NCBI GenBank assembly: GCA_036384915.1
Contig: DASVLJ010000019.1
Location: 1 to 64,000, forward strand
Reading direction: 5' to 3'
Origin: PKWO01 sp036384915
GTDB taxonomy: Bacteria; Pseudomonadota; Gammaproteobacteria; Burkholderiales; Burkholderiaceae_D
Length of the DNA stretch: 64,000 nt
Of this stretch, positions 17,987 through 28,600 are shown piece after piece. Position 1 is the first letter of the stretch. Each line of letters starts with the position of its first letter. The notes beneath the pieces are model-generated. The model saw only the letters and a program-made list of their open reading frames with translations. It was not told where the DNA came from and did no database searches. A program made the position numbers and the translations under genes.

Positions 17987-19206
17987 ACAAGAAAATGGAT
18001 GGCGAAAGCGAGCTGGAACAGCACACCACCAAGGAAGCTCCCGGTGCGCGCGCGCGCTTTTTTCTCGGCATCCTGCTCGTGCTTGCCTGCATCGCCGCCG
18101 TACCGCTGTATTCGCGCTGGCACCGCAGCGAAACGTCCACGCCTGCGCCGGCCAGGCCGCTCGTGACGGTCACCGCCCGGAGCGGCAAGATCACCCACAC
18201 GATCGATGCGCCAGGCAAGCTTTCGCTCTATCGCTACGTCGACGTGGGCTCCCAAATTGCCGGCCAGGTCAAGGACATCGCCGTGCCTGTGGGCGAGACG
18301 GTGAAGGCCGGCCGCCTGCTGGTTGAAATCAAGCCGCCGCCGGACACGGCCCACGTCGAAAGCAACCGCGCGCAGCTCGCGCGCCTCCATGCCGACCTGG
18401 CAGACCAGACCGCGCAATACGATTTTGCGCAATTGCAGTTCAAGCGCCAGACCCGGCTAATGGCCGACAACGCCACGCGCGAGGAAACGGTGGAATCGAG
18501 CCGTACCGCCATGCTGTCTTCCGCCGCCAGGCTCGATGCAATCCGCGCGCAGATCCAGCAGGTCGAAGCCAACATGAAGAATGACGAAGAGGTGCGCAAG
18601 CAATCGAAAATCGAAGCGCCGATCAGCGGCACCATCGTCTCTCTCGCCGTGCACCAGGGGCAGATGCTCAACCCCGGCCAGACTACTTTGCTGCGCATCG
18701 CCGACCTGTCCAAGATGACGGTGCAGGCGCGCGTCTCGGAAGCCGACGTGCCGCGCCTGCGCAAGGGCATGGATGCCTCCTTCGTCACACCCGGCCTGCC
18801 CGGCAAGCGCTGGACCGGCAAGTTGAACCTGATCATGCCGCTGCCCATCGACGATAGCGCGCAGCAAGGCAAGCTGTCTTATTACACGGTCTTGTTCGAC
18901 GTGCCCAATCCGGAGCACGACTTGATGACGGGCATGAATGCCAACGTCGAATTCATCCTGGCCGAAAGCGATAACGCCGTCACGCTGCCGGCCTGCGTCC
19001 TGAGCGATGCCAAGTCGACCGAACAGACCCTGACGGTGCTCGATGCGACCGGCAAACAATCCGAACGCAACGTCGTGGTCGGCTTGCGCAATGCGCATAC
19101 GGTGCAGATCGTGTCCGGCCTGCAAGCCGGAGAGCGCGTCGTGGTGCAAAATCCGCCGGCCAACCCGGCCTGCCTGCACCCGGAAAACGATACGGAGTAC
19201 AAATGA
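17956..19206 (+). CDS. MacA/HlyD-type periplasmic adaptor
   Basis: A membrane fusion protein of about 416 residues. One N-terminal membrane helix (FFLGILLVLACIAAVPLYS) is followed by a lipoyl half (YVDVGSQIAGQVKDIAVPVGETVKAG), an alpha-helical hairpin, the second lipoyl half (KIEAPISGTIVSLAVHQGQML) and a beta-barrel domain. It resembles the MacA group that works with ABC pumps. The start is uncertain: ATG 17956 overlaps opgD, and ATG 17995 lies just after the opgD stop. No pump gene is adjacent; only an outer-membrane factor follows, overlapping by four bases. Confidence 0.85.
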   Translation: MDSPRKSTLLNKKMDGESELEQHTTKEAPGARARFFLGILLVLACIAAVPLYSRWHRSETSTPAPARPLVTVTARSGKITHTIDAPGKLSLYRYVDVGSQIAGQVKDIAVPVGETVKAGRLLVEIKPPPDTAHVESNRAQLARLHADLADQTAQYDFAQLQFKRQTRLMADNATREETVESSRTAMLSSAARLDAIRAQIQQVEANMKNDEEVRKQSKIEAPISGTIVSLAVHQGQMLNPGQTTLLRIADLSKMTVQARVSEADVPRLRKGMDASFVTPGLPGKRWTGKLNLIMPLPIDDSAQQGKLSYYTVLFDVPNPEHDLMTGMNANVEFILAESDNAVTLPACVLSDAKSTEQTLTVLDATGKQSERNVVVGLRNAHTVQIVSGLQAGERVVVQNPPANPACLHPENDTEYK

Positions 19207-20657
19207 AGCACGTCAATCCAAGCCGCATCGCCGCTGCGGCCGTGTTGGCCGTGCTCGCGGGCTGCGGCACGCAAAGCAAGACGCCCGAAGCGCCGCCTGC
19301 CATGGACTTGCCTGCCGGATGGAGCGACAGCACGGCAAACAGCACCAGGCAGGCGTGGCCCGACAGTACGTGGTGGCAGCATTTCGGCAACGATGAGCTG
19401 ACCCAGCTCGTGCAGGAAGGTCAACGCAACAATCTCGACATCGCCGCCGCGGTATCGCGCGTGCGCCAATCGGAAATTCAGGCGCGCATTGCCGGCGCTC
19501 CGCTGGTGCCCAATATCGACTTCGGCGGCGGACTCACCCGCCAATTGCCGCTCTCCTCGGGCGTGGCCACGACCTCGGCTTCGGGTTTGTTCAATGCCAG
19601 TTATGAAGTCGACTTTTGGGGCAAAAACAAGGCGAGTCTCTCGGCCGCCGAAGCATCCCTGCGCGCCAACGTCTACGACCGCGAAACGGTGAACCTGACC
19701 GTAACTTGCGGCATAGTCTCGAATTACCTGCAAATCCTGTCGCTGCGCGACCGCCTTGTCGTAGCGCGCGAAAACGTGGCCAATGCGGAACAGGTCTTGA
19801 ACCTGCTGCTGGCGCAAAGCCGCGCCGGCTCGGCTTCCGCGCTCGATGTGGCGCGTCAGCGCTCCGTCATCGCCGATCAGCAAGCCTTGATCCCGGACCT
19901 GCAGGAGCAGGAGCGCGACGCGCTGACGGTACTGGCCGTCCTGCTCGGCCACACGCCGCAAAACTTCGCGGTCAAGGAAAAAGGCCTGGCCGCAATACAG
20001 ATGCCCGAAATCGCGCCGGGCATGCCGTCCGAACTGCTCTCGCGCCGGCCCGACATACGCCGCGTCGAAGCCCAGCTTGCCGCCGCCAATGCCAACATCG
20101 ACGTGGCGCGTGCATCGCTCTTCCCCAGCATCACCCTGACCGGCGCCACCGGCGGCCAGAGCAGCGCACTGGTCAATCTGTTTTCGGGCCCCAACCTGCT
20201 GGCCAATCTCGGCGCGTCCATCATCGCGCCGATCTTCGACGGCGGCGCACTCAGGAATGCGCGCGACCTCGCGATCGAACAGAAAAAGGAACTGGTGCAG
20301 GTCTACCGCAGCACGGTGATGAATGCTCTCTCCGAAGTTGAAAAGTCGCTCGGCATGATACGCAGCTCGGAAGAGCGCTACAAGCTGAAAAGCGTCGAAG
20401 TCGAGCAGGCCAAGTACGCCTTTGATCTGTCCAAGATCCGCTACCGAGAAGGCGCCGAAGACTTGATGACGGTGATCGATACGCAGCGAAGCCTGTCCGA
20501 CGCACAAAACCAACTGGGCGAGATCAAGCTTGACCGCCTGCAAGCCACAGTCTCGCTCTACAAGGCCCTGGGTGGCGGCTGGCAAGACAAGCCGCAACCC
20601 TTGCCGCCAGTCGCGCCGATGGGTTCATTGGACAAGGCACCGCGCAATCAAAATTAA
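19203..20657 (+). CDS. RND-type outer-membrane efflux lipoprotein (NodT/OprM family)
   Basis: A 484-residue TolC-like outer-membrane channel. It has a lipoprotein signal with Cys21 (VLAGC) and two repeats of the outer-membrane efflux domain. Typical segments include ELTQLVQEGQRNNLDIAAA, the RRPDIRRVEAQLAAANANI block near residue 280 and a closing YREGAEDLMTVIDTQRSL. ATG 19203 overlaps the adaptor stop (ATGA). It should provide the exit duct for a tripartite pump whose inner-membrane part is encoded elsewhere, possibly the RND pump at 25.6 kb. Confidence 0.9.
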   Translation: MKHVNPSRIAAAAVLAVLAGCGTQSKTPEAPPAMDLPAGWSDSTANSTRQAWPDSTWWQHFGNDELTQLVQEGQRNNLDIAAAVSRVRQSEIQARIAGAPLVPNIDFGGGLTRQLPLSSGVATTSASGLFNASYEVDFWGKNKASLSAAEASLRANVYDRETVNLTVTCGIVSNYLQILSLRDRLVVARENVANAEQVLNLLLAQSRAGSASALDVARQRSVIADQQALIPDLQEQERDALTVLAVLLGHTPQNFAVKEKGLAAIQMPEIAPGMPSELLSRRPDIRRVEAQLAAANANIDVARASLFPSITLTGATGGQSSALVNLFSGPNLLANLGASIIAPIFDGGALRNARDLAIEQKKELVQVYRSTVMNALSEVEKSLGMIRSSEERYKLKSVEVEQAKYAFDLSKIRYREGAEDLMTVIDTQRSLSDAQNQLGEIKLDRLQATVSLYKALGGGWQDKPQPLPPVAPMGSLDKAPRNQN

Positions 20658-20678
20658 AAACGCGAAATTAAAAACGCG
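20651..20678. repeat. tandem 14-base duplication at the efflux gene stop
   Basis: AAATTAAAAACGCG occurs twice head-to-tail (20651-20664 and 20665-20678). The first copy contains the TAA stop of the outer-membrane gene. It looks like a recent slippage duplication. Confidence 0.8.
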
Positions 20679-21589
20679 CACGCGGGAATACGGAAAGCCC
20701 GTTCAAGTTCATGCAGACATGCAGAGCCAACGAGACTGGCTGCATCATTGCCTACGCGCGATAGAGTAAGCCGGCTGTAGGACCGCCCAGTAGCGGCAGG
20801 CGCGTCGACGGCCCGGGGATTTGGCTGGCTTTTTCTTCCGCCACAGCCTCCAGGGCCGCGGTTCGCGCCGGAAATCCCGGCGAACCCCGTCAGTGCGGCT
20901 ACCGCGGCAAGCATATAGAGCGCAATCGGTCCATGCATCAAAGGTTTCCCCCGGCGCGCGATCCCGCGCGTATCGAGCAGTTGCGCGGCAAAGGCGCAGA
21001 CAAAAAACCATAAAGATTGAGCGGCAGGTTGTACAGCGCCGGTCCGGCCATGTACCGAGGTACAAACCCACGCCCATATAGTTCGATCCATGCAGCCGTG
21101 CCGGAAGCTGCCCTTCCCACGATGCGGCTCTTGGCCGGTTCTAGCCCGAATATTTCATCGGACCGGCCCGAATTTGACCGCAAGCCGCATTCTGCTTGGG
21201 TTCGCAGCTTGCGGCGGACGGATCCAATTTGACCTGCCGACTTACGCGGGCGCCAATCTTGCCCCCAATCAATTTCAAGGCATTCGGTCGGGAAGCCACA
21301 ACGCAAAAGGGCAAACACGAGAAATGCGCGAGGACTGAAAGGCTGTCGAAAAGTCACAAAAAACGAGGAAACCTAACCTCACATTGATGTTAGATTTATC
21401 AGCGGGCTAAGCGCAATTTTGATATACGTCAACTGTCAACTATGACAGGTAGCGGACCCAACAATATAATGGATCCACTTTTAAAATAGAAACGATTCTT
21501 ATTTGCAACTATCATAACAGCACGGCGAACAACCCAAGACATTGGCTTGAGAACTTGGCAATCTGTCCGCTGTCCATTTTTGGTCGAAA
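20679..21589. other. gene-poor stretch of about 900 bases
   Basis: I find no supportable gene. The left part (to about 21.3 kb) is GC-rich with short overlapping frames that resemble no family. One minus-strand hydrophobic fragment near 20.88-20.94 kb could be a decayed membrane protein but is too short to call. The right part (21.36-21.55 kb) is AT-rich and probably holds the promoter of the following regulator, including a Fur-like site. Confidence 0.4.
21489..21506. promoter_or_regulatory. Fur-box-like sequence
   Basis: GAAACGATTCTTATTTGC, read on the minus strand as GCAAATAAGAATCGTTTC, resembles Fur boxes of betaproteobacteria (GCAAATGAGAATCATT-type). It lies 84 bases before the winged-helix gene. 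No iron-uptake gene is adjacent, so this is a pattern match only. Confidence 0.35.
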
Positions 21590-21943
21590 ATGAAAATGCA
21601 CGTGTTTGAGTATCTGCACCAACTCCGCAACTTCGAGCGCCGTCACTTGCCTTTTGTCGAAACGATGGAAGACATGAACATGATCTTCCTCATTGGCTTG
21701 CACCAGGAAAGAGGCATAGCACTGACATTGAAGCATATGCTCTCGTTCGATATCGGCTCCGCAGCCACCCTTGAACGCCGCCTGGCGAGGATGAAACGGC
21801 TTGGCGTCGTGGTTCAGGCCCGCTCGGAACTGGACCGGCGCAACGTGGAATTGAGACTCAGTCCCAAGATTTGGCGCGTTTTCCAGCGCTACGGGACGAT
21901 GATTGCCTCTAGCAATCACACTTATCTCAATGATGCTGCTTAG
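21590..21943 (+). CDS. small winged-helix (MarR-like) DNA-binding protein
   Basis: A 117-residue protein whose middle reads as a winged helix: LKHMLSFDIGSAATLERRLARMKRLGVVVQ, then a wing-like basic segment SELDRRNVELRLSPKIW. This matches the MarR-like pattern in which a helix-turn-helix is followed by K/R-LG-(L/V)-(I/V) and D-R-R. There is no ligand or receiver domain. It may start at ATG 21590 or 21596. It sits alone between the two efflux loci; a role in controlling either is only a guess. Confidence 0.65.
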   Translation: MKMHVFEYLHQLRNFERRHLPFVETMEDMNMIFLIGLHQERGIALTLKHMLSFDIGSAATLERRLARMKRLGVVVQARSELDRRNVELRLSPKIWRVFQRYGTMIASSNHTYLNDAA

Positions 21944-22204
21944 TTGCAAAAACACAACCAGAAGGCAAGCCAAAAGACATTCCTCACGCACAACCCCACC
22001 TCAAGCTGATGTTTAATTGACCAGACAATTATTTGATTTTATGCTAACAGGCCAAGAGGTCGCCGACATTCCTTAAGTTCTCCTGTCACCCGCTGTCATC
22101 CGGTTCCCGCTGTAACCTTCCCGTGCGGCAATCGATGTTATATTTTGTGCCGCTCGCCACCCGGGGAGCCTGAATAATGACATAGATAACGGAGTTGACA
22201 TCCC

Positions 22205-24058
22205 ATGAGCCTGACATTCCCGAAAACACCGCTGGCACTGGCACTATCGGCCATCCTCGCCTGCGCACCCGCCATCGCTGCGGACAAAACCGCACCAGGA
22301 GAACACCCCACTGCGGCGCAAGCCGAACAATTCGTGCGCGACGCCGAAGCGCGCCTGGAAAAAGCCGGTATCGATAGCCAGCGCGCCGAATGGGTCGCGG
22401 AAAATTTCATCACCGACGATACCGAAACCATCGCCGCGCAAGCCAACGAACACAATCTGGCTGTGGCCGGCGAAATCGCACTGAAAGCGCGCCGCTACAA
22501 CGGCTTGAAGCTGCCGGCAGACACTGCGCGCAAGCTCAAGCTGATGCAATTGACGTTGATGCTGTCCGACCCTGCCGAACGCGAGCAATATGCCAAGCTG
22601 GCGGCATCCATGACCGGCGCCTACGGCAAGGCCAAATACTGCCCCAAGGATGGAAACGGCAAGCCCGGCAAGTGCCTTGCACTGGGCGATATGGAAAAGA
22701 TCATGGCAGAAAGCCGCGATCCGGCCAGACTCAAGGAAATCTGGATGGGTTGGCACGCCCAAGCGCCTGCCTATAAGAAAAAGTACGCGGAATACGTCGA
22801 ACTGTCCAACAAGGGCGCGCGCGAAATGGGTTTTGCCGATACGGGGGCGCTGTGGCGATCGCGTTACGATATGACACCCGAACAATTCTCCGCCGAGATG
22901 GAGCGCTTGTGGCAGCAAGTCAAACCCCTCTACGATTCTCTGCACACCTACACGCGCTATAAGCTACGCCAGACCTATGGCCCCGATGTGGTGCCGGCCG
23001 ACGGCCCCATCCCGGCCCACTTGCTGGGCAATATGTGGAGCCAGACCTGGGATAATCTCTACCCCATCCTGAAGCCCGCGACGGTTACCGATGATGACGA
23101 CCTGAGCAAGGTGCTCGAAGAGCGCAAAACCTCTGCGGCCGACATGGCACGATACGCCGAAGGTTTCTACACGTCTTTGGGCATGCAGAAACTGCCCGAT
23201 ACCTTCTGGGAACGTTCGCTCCTGACCAAGCCGCAAGACCGTGAAGTGGTATGCCACGCCAGCGCCTGGGATATCGATACGCAGACCGACGTGCGCATCA
23301 AGATGTGCATCCGCCCCACCGCCGAAGACTTCACGACCATCCACCATGAACTTGGCCACGTCTACTACTATCTGTCCTACCGCGACAAGCCGACGCTGTT
23401 CAAGGATGGCGCCAATGACGGCTTTCACGAAGCCATCGGTGACACGATCGCGCTTTCAATCACGCCGGATTATCTGAAAAAGATAGGCTTGATGGACCAG
23501 GCCCCCGATCCTTCGCAGGACATCGGTCCGCTGTTGAAGCGCGCGCTGGAAAAAGTCGCGTTCCTGCCGTTCGGCTACATGGTCGACAAGTGGCGCTGGC
23601 AAGTGTATTCGGGCCAGACCAAGCCGGCCGACTACGACAAGGCCTGGTGGAAATTGCGCGAGGAATACCAAGGCATTTCACGCCCTGCTCCGATCGAGGC
23701 AGACGGATTCGATGCCGGCGCCAAATACCATGTAGCGAGCGACACACCCTACGCGCGCTACTTCCTGGCCGACATGCTGCAATTCCAGTTCCATCGGGCA
23801 CTTTGCCGTGAAGCCGGCTATACCGGCCCGCTGAACCGCTGCTCGGTCTATGGCAACAAGGCTGCCGGCGCCAAGTTCCAGGCCATGCTGGCCATGGGTT
23901 CGAGCAAACCCTGGCCCGAGGCGCTCAAGGCCTTGACCGGTGAAGACAGGATCGACGGCAGCGCCATCATCGAATACTTCGCTCCCTTGAAGACTTGGCT
24001 GGACGAACAAAACCGCCAGTTGGCCATTTCCGACCAGGCATTGACCAGTCGCAAGTAA
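22205..24058 (+). CDS. M2 family zinc peptidase (bacterial ACE homologue)
   Basis: A 617-residue peptidyl-dipeptidase related to angiotensin-converting enzyme, removing C-terminal dipeptides from peptides. A signal peptide ends at about ALA-CAPAIAA (residue ~26), so it is periplasmic or secreted. The zinc motif HHELGH is near residue 380, followed about 24 residues later by the third ligand in FHEAIGDT. A single catalytic domain and the length match bacterial ACE proteins. GGAG precedes the ATG. It stands alone, flanked by non-coding DNA on both sides. Confidence 0.93.
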   Translation: MSLTFPKTPLALALSAILACAPAIAADKTAPGEHPTAAQAEQFVRDAEARLEKAGIDSQRAEWVAENFITDDTETIAAQANEHNLAVAGEIALKARRYNGLKLPADTARKLKLMQLTLMLSDPAEREQYAKLAASMTGAYGKAKYCPKDGNGKPGKCLALGDMEKIMAESRDPARLKEIWMGWHAQAPAYKKKYAEYVELSNKGAREMGFADTGALWRSRYDMTPEQFSAEMERLWQQVKPLYDSLHTYTRYKLRQTYGPDVVPADGPIPAHLLGNMWSQTWDNLYPILKPATVTDDDDLSKVLEERKTSAADMARYAEGFYTSLGMQKLPDTFWERSLLTKPQDREVVCHASAWDIDTQTDVRIKMCIRPTAEDFTTIHHELGHVYYYLSYRDKPTLFKDGANDGFHEAIGDTIALSITPDYLKKIGLMDQAPDPSQDIGPLLKRALEKVAFLPFGYMVDKWRWQVYSGQTKPADYDKAWWKLREEYQGISRPAPIEADGFDAGAKYHVASDTPYARYFLADMLQFQFHRALCREAGYTGPLNRCSVYGNKAAGAKFQAMLAMGSSKPWPEALKALTGEDRIDGSAIIEYFAPLKTWLDEQNRQLAISDQALTSRK

Positions 24059-24066
24059 GCAGTTCC

Positions 24067-24097
24067 ACCCGGCGACGTAACCTTCAGGTCGCCGGGT
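24067..24097 (+). terminator. strong hairpin after the M2 peptidase gene
   Basis: A perfect 10-bp stem ACCCGGCGAC/GTCGCCGGGT with an 11-base loop, nine bases after the stop. The T-rich run comes only about 20 bases later, so it is an atypical terminator or an mRNA-stabilising hairpin. Confidence 0.5.
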
Positions 24098-24496
24098 TGC
24101 CCCGCATTTCGCCGTATTTTTTGTCCCGCTCGCCTGCCGTCGCTCCGCTATTTATCCGCTGTTTCTGCATCCTGCCCCCTGTTCCGCGCATTTCATCGCA
24201 AACGGATTGTTGCTCGATCAAAATTCGCTCATGCTTCAAGCCAGCCCCATGAACAGAAAACCCGCGCCCGCAATTCATGACGGATGCGTGACTCGGGCAT
24301 CGCATTGATTAAAAAGGGGTTTTGTGGCAATAAGCGGTGATTGACGCGACGCACCATTCGGCCAGATACTGTGCCAATCCCGCAATTTGCAGCAGTCGTC
24401 GTTGAAGAGGCTATCTTGAAGTCGATGGATATTGCCGCGGATTTCGAAATAGCTTCAAGGCACCCTTCAACAAGAACATCTCTCGGAGAATTCAGC
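24098..24496 (+). promoter_or_regulatory. intergenic region with candidate promoter for the RND operon
   Basis: About 400 bases without a gene. TTGACG (24341-24346) and GATACT (24365-24370) are spaced by 18 bases and would start transcription about 120 bases before the adaptor ATG. No operator palindrome was found and no local regulator is divergent from the pump genes. Confidence 0.35.
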
Positions 24497-25639
24497 ATGT
24501 CTCGCGCTTTTCCTGCCCTTTCATTAGCAATCGTACTGGCGCTGTCGCTTGCGGCTTGCCAGAAAGGTGCCCCCGCTTCGAGCGAAGCCAAGGCCGCCGT
24601 CACCCCGGCAGCCGACCCGCCGCTGCTGCTGTCCGCAGAAGATGTCCTGACCGTGCGTAATGGCGCCCTGGCGACGGGCGTCGTCATCACCGGCTCGATC
24701 CAGCCCGAGCGCCGCGCCGACTTGCGCGCCGAAGTCTCTGCCGTGGTCCTGCAGGTGTACAAGGAAAATGGCGAAAGCGTGAAGCGTGGCGAGTTGCTGA
24801 TGCGCCTCGACGATACGGCTATCCGCGACGGCCTGACCTCGGCCCAGGCATCGGCCCGCGCCGCTTCGGAAGCACTGGAACAGGCGGAGCGGCAATACCA
24901 GCGGTTGAAGACCTTGCGCTCCTCGGGCATGGCTTCGGCGCAACAGGTGGAAGACGCTGAAATCCACCGCAATACCGCACAAAGCGACAAGGCCGCCGCC
25001 GACAGCCGCGTGGTCACGGCGCGCCAGCAATTGCAGCGCACCGAAGTGCGCGCCCCGTTCGATGGCGTGGTCAGCGAGCGCAAGACCTCGGCCGGCGACA
25101 CCGCCGCCGTCGGCAAGGAATTGGTCAAGGTGATCGACCCCACTTCGGTGCGTTTCGACGGCTATGTCTCGGCCGACCAGATCAGTACCGTCAAGGTCGG
25201 GCAAAGCGTCAGCTTCCGCATCAATGGCTACGGCGAGCAATTATTCACCGGCACGGTCAAGCGCATCGATGCTGCCGCCGACCCGACCACACGCCAGGTG
25301 GCCGTGATCGTCAGTTTCGACAAGGGCAGCCTGCCCAGCGTTTCCGGCCTGTATGCCGAAGGCCACGTCGAGACCAGCAGCACAGCCGCGCTGATGGTCC
25401 CGTCCGTGGCGCTGATGCGCAATGGCGACCACACCTTTGCCTGGCGCATCCAGAGCGGCACCCTGAAAAAGACCGAATTGACGCTGGGCGAGCGCGACCC
25501 GCGCCACGGCGACTATGCCGTGCTGAAGGGTCTTGCCAACGGCGACGAAGTCTTGCGCAACCCCACCACCACGCTCAAGGACGGCGCCAAGGTAAAAACC
25601 ACATCAGTCGCGGCGGCGCCCGCACAAAAGGTGAACTAA
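24497..25639 (+). CDS. RND efflux periplasmic adaptor lipoprotein
   Basis: A 380-residue membrane fusion protein with a lipoprotein signal (Cys21 in LAAC). Lipoyl halves are seen at RADLRAEVSAVVLQVYKENGESVKRG and RTEVRAPFDGVVSERKTSAGD, with a helical hairpin between them and a beta-barrel/proximal domain behind. ATG 24497 follows GGAG and gives the signal peptide; the open frame upstream lacks one. It bridges the inner-membrane pump, which starts immediately after its stop, to an outer-membrane factor. Confidence 0.92.
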   Translation: MSRAFPALSLAIVLALSLAACQKGAPASSEAKAAVTPAADPPLLLSAEDVLTVRNGALATGVVITGSIQPERRADLRAEVSAVVLQVYKENGESVKRGELLMRLDDTAIRDGLTSAQASARAASEALEQAERQYQRLKTLRSSGMASAQQVEDAEIHRNTAQSDKAAADSRVVTARQQLQRTEVRAPFDGVVSERKTSAGDTAAVGKELVKVIDPTSVRFDGYVSADQISTVKVGQSVSFRINGYGEQLFTGTVKRIDAAADPTTRQVAVIVSFDKGSLPSVSGLYAEGHVETSSTAALMVPSVALMRNGDHTFAWRIQSGTLKKTELTLGERDPRHGDYAVLKGLANGDEVLRNPTTTLKDGAKVKTTSVAAAPAQKVN

Positions 25640-28600
25640 ATGTTCTTATCCGACTTCAGCATCAAGCGTCCCATCGCGATGATCGTCATCATCATCGCGC
25701 TGATGTGTCTCGGCCTGCTGGCGCTCAACAAGCTTAAGGTCAATCAAATCCCCGACGTGCAACCGCCGGTGATCGTGGTCGAAATCCCCTACCCCGGCGC
25801 TTCCCCCGAGACGGTCGAACGCGAAGTCATCAATCGCGTGGAAAAGTCCCTGCAAAGCATCACCGGCGTGCACGAAATCCGCTCCACCTCGGCAGAGGGC
25901 AATGCCGAGCTCGTGATCATCTTCAATTTCCACAAGAACCTGATCGAAGCCTCGGACGAGATCCGCAACGCCATCGCCTCGGTGCGCTACAAGCTGCCGG
26001 TCGAGATGCGCGAACCGGTATTGCAGCGCATCGACCCTTCGGCCCAGCCGATCATGGAAATCGCGCTCTCGTCCGCCACGCTCTCGCATGCCGAACTGTC
26101 GCGCCTCGCCGAAGACCAGCTGGCCGACAAGTTCCGCGTGATCGACGGCGTCTCCACGGTCGCCGTCAACGGCTCGCTGAAGCGCGAGTTGAGCGTGCTG
26201 TTGCGGGCGGAAAAACTGCGCGAGTTCAACGTCTCCGTGGCCGACGTGGTCAACGCCGTGCGGGCCCAAAATACCACGGCCCCGGTCGGCAAGGTGCGCG
26301 GCGCACTGGATGAGGAAAGCATACGCCTGGTGGGCCGTATCGAAACGCCGGCCGAATTCCAGAACATTGTGGTCAAGCGGAATGGCGACGAAGTCGTGCG
26401 CCTGGGCCAGGTTGCCACCACGACCGACGGCTTTGCCGAGCAGGATGGCTACAGCCTGCGCAATGCCCGCCCCAACGTCGGCTTTTCCATCTCGCGTTCG
26501 CGCGATGCCAGTACCGTTTCCGTCGCCAACAAGATTCGCGAAACGATGGAAGAGATCAACAAGACCCTGCCGCAAGGCACCAAGATGGAAGTCACGCAAG
26601 ATGGCGGCAAGGATGCCGAAGACAGCCTGCATAACGTCACCCATGCGCTGATCTTCGGCGCCGGCCTGACCGTGTTCGTGGTCTACGTGTTCCTGAACTC
26701 GTGGCGTTCGACGCTGATCACGGCACTCTCACTGCCGACCTCGGTCGTCGCCGCATTCATCGCGGTCTGGCTATGCGGGTTTACGCTGAACTTCATGACC
26801 TTGTTGGGGCTCTCGCTCGCCATCGGGGTGCTGATTGACGACGCCATTGTGGTGCGGGAAAACATCGTGCGCCACATGGAGATGGGCGAAGACCGGCGCA
26901 CCGCCGCATCGCGCGGCACCGCTGAAATCGGCCTGGCCGTAGCCGCCACCACCTTTTCCATCATCGCCGTGTTCATCCCCGTGGCTTTCATGCCGGGCGA
27001 AGGCGGCGGAGAATGGTTCCGTCCATTCGCCTTGACCGTTGCCGCATCGGTGCTGGTCAGCTTGTTCATTTCGTTCACGCTCGACCCCATGCTCTCGGCC
27101 TTCTGGGGCGACCCGCCGGGCCATCATCACGCCGAAAAACGCGGCATCTCGCGCGTGCTGCAAAGATTCAACATCTGGTTCGACCATCAGGCCGACAGGT
27201 ACGGCAACGTCATTGCCTGGGCGCTGCATCACCGCAAGTGGATGACCCTGATCGCCATCGCCAGTTTCGTCGGCGCCATCGCACTGCAGGCGACCGTGGG
27301 CGGCTCCGAGTTCCTGCCCAAGTCCGACTATGGCACGATCGCCATTGATATCCGTACGCCTCCCTCGACCTCGATCGACTATGCCAGGCTGAAGGTCGAA
27401 CGCGCTGCCGAACTGGCGCGTACGCTGCCCGAGACCAAGAACACCGACAGCACGGTCAACGCCGGCGGCGGCCGGGTCTATGTCCATCTCGGCATGAGCA
27501 CCGAGCGCAAACGCACGGCTTTCGAAATCGCGGTCGACCTGCGCAAGCTGATGTCGCAACTCGTCGGCGCCGAATACGTGGTGCTCGACGATTTGAACAA
27601 CGGTGCGCAAAAGCCGGTTCAGATTCAATTCTCCGGCCCCGACTCGCGCAAGCTCACGGAAATCACCAATGACTACATGACTCAACTCGCCAAGGTGCCC
27701 GGCGCAGTGGACATCGGTTTGTCGGAACAGGCTCCCAAGGATGAGTTGAAGATCGAACTCAACCGCGGCTTGGCCAACCAGCTCGGCATTTCGTCGGCTG
27801 ACGTGGCGCAATCCCTGCGTGTCGCCTTCGCCGGCGTGGAAGTCGGCGACTGGGTCGATCCGACCGGCGAATCGCGCGACGTGGCGGTCCGCCTGAATCC
27901 GGAAGACCGCGTCAAGGCGGAAAACATCGAGCACTTGCCCATTGCCGTCGCGGGCACCAATGTCCTGGTGCCGCTGGACCAGATCGCCAGCATCAGCATG
28001 GGCAAGGGCCCCTCGCAAATCAAGCACACGGACAGCAAGCGCATGATCGCCGTAACGGCCAATGCGCAGGGCCGTTCGCCCGGCGAAGTGACCGCCGACG
28101 CGATCAAGCTGGCCAAGAGCATCGACTTCCCGCCGGGCTATGGCATTGAGCTAGGCGGCGCCTCGCGCGACCAGCAGGAAATCTTTTCGGCCATGGGCAT
28201 CGCGCTGTTCTCCGGCATCGGCTTGATGTACCTGGTGCTGGTGATCCAGTTCGGCTCCTTCCTGGCACCGTTGCCGGTGATGTGGTCCTTGCCGCTGTCC
28301 CTGATCGGCGTGGTGCTCGCCCTCCTGGCCACACACGGCACCCTGAACCTGATGAGCTTGATCGGCGTGATCATGTTGATGGGCCTGGTGGCGAAGAACG
28401 CCATCCTGTTGCTCGATGCCGCACGCAAGCGCGAGGCTGAAGGCTATGAGCGGGAAGAGGCCTTGATGTATGCCGGACGCAAGCGCCTGCGCCCGATTCT
28501 GATGACCACCTTCGCCCTCATTGCCGGCATGATGCCGGTTGCCATCGGCATCGGCCAGGGCGGGGAATTCTATCGGCCGATGGCCGTTGCCATCATCGGC

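Noticed and set aside
20829..20949. possible DUF1328-like peptide on the minus strand
   Set aside because: The resemblance is limited to a few small hydrophobic residues and the frame then breaks down.
20654..21091. minus-strand frame with a hydrophobic stretch resembling a small membrane protein
   Set aside because: Only ~20 residues look membrane-like. The flanks are Gly/Arg-rich as in out-of-frame GC-rich DNA, and no ribosome site was found.
21512..21991. 159-codon minus-strand frame
   Set aside because: It is antisense to the winged-helix gene and has no plausible family features.
24341..24496. upstream extension of the RND adaptor gene
   Set aside because: The extension lacks a signal peptide and overlaps the candidate promoter. 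The lipoprotein signal starts at 24497 after GGAG.
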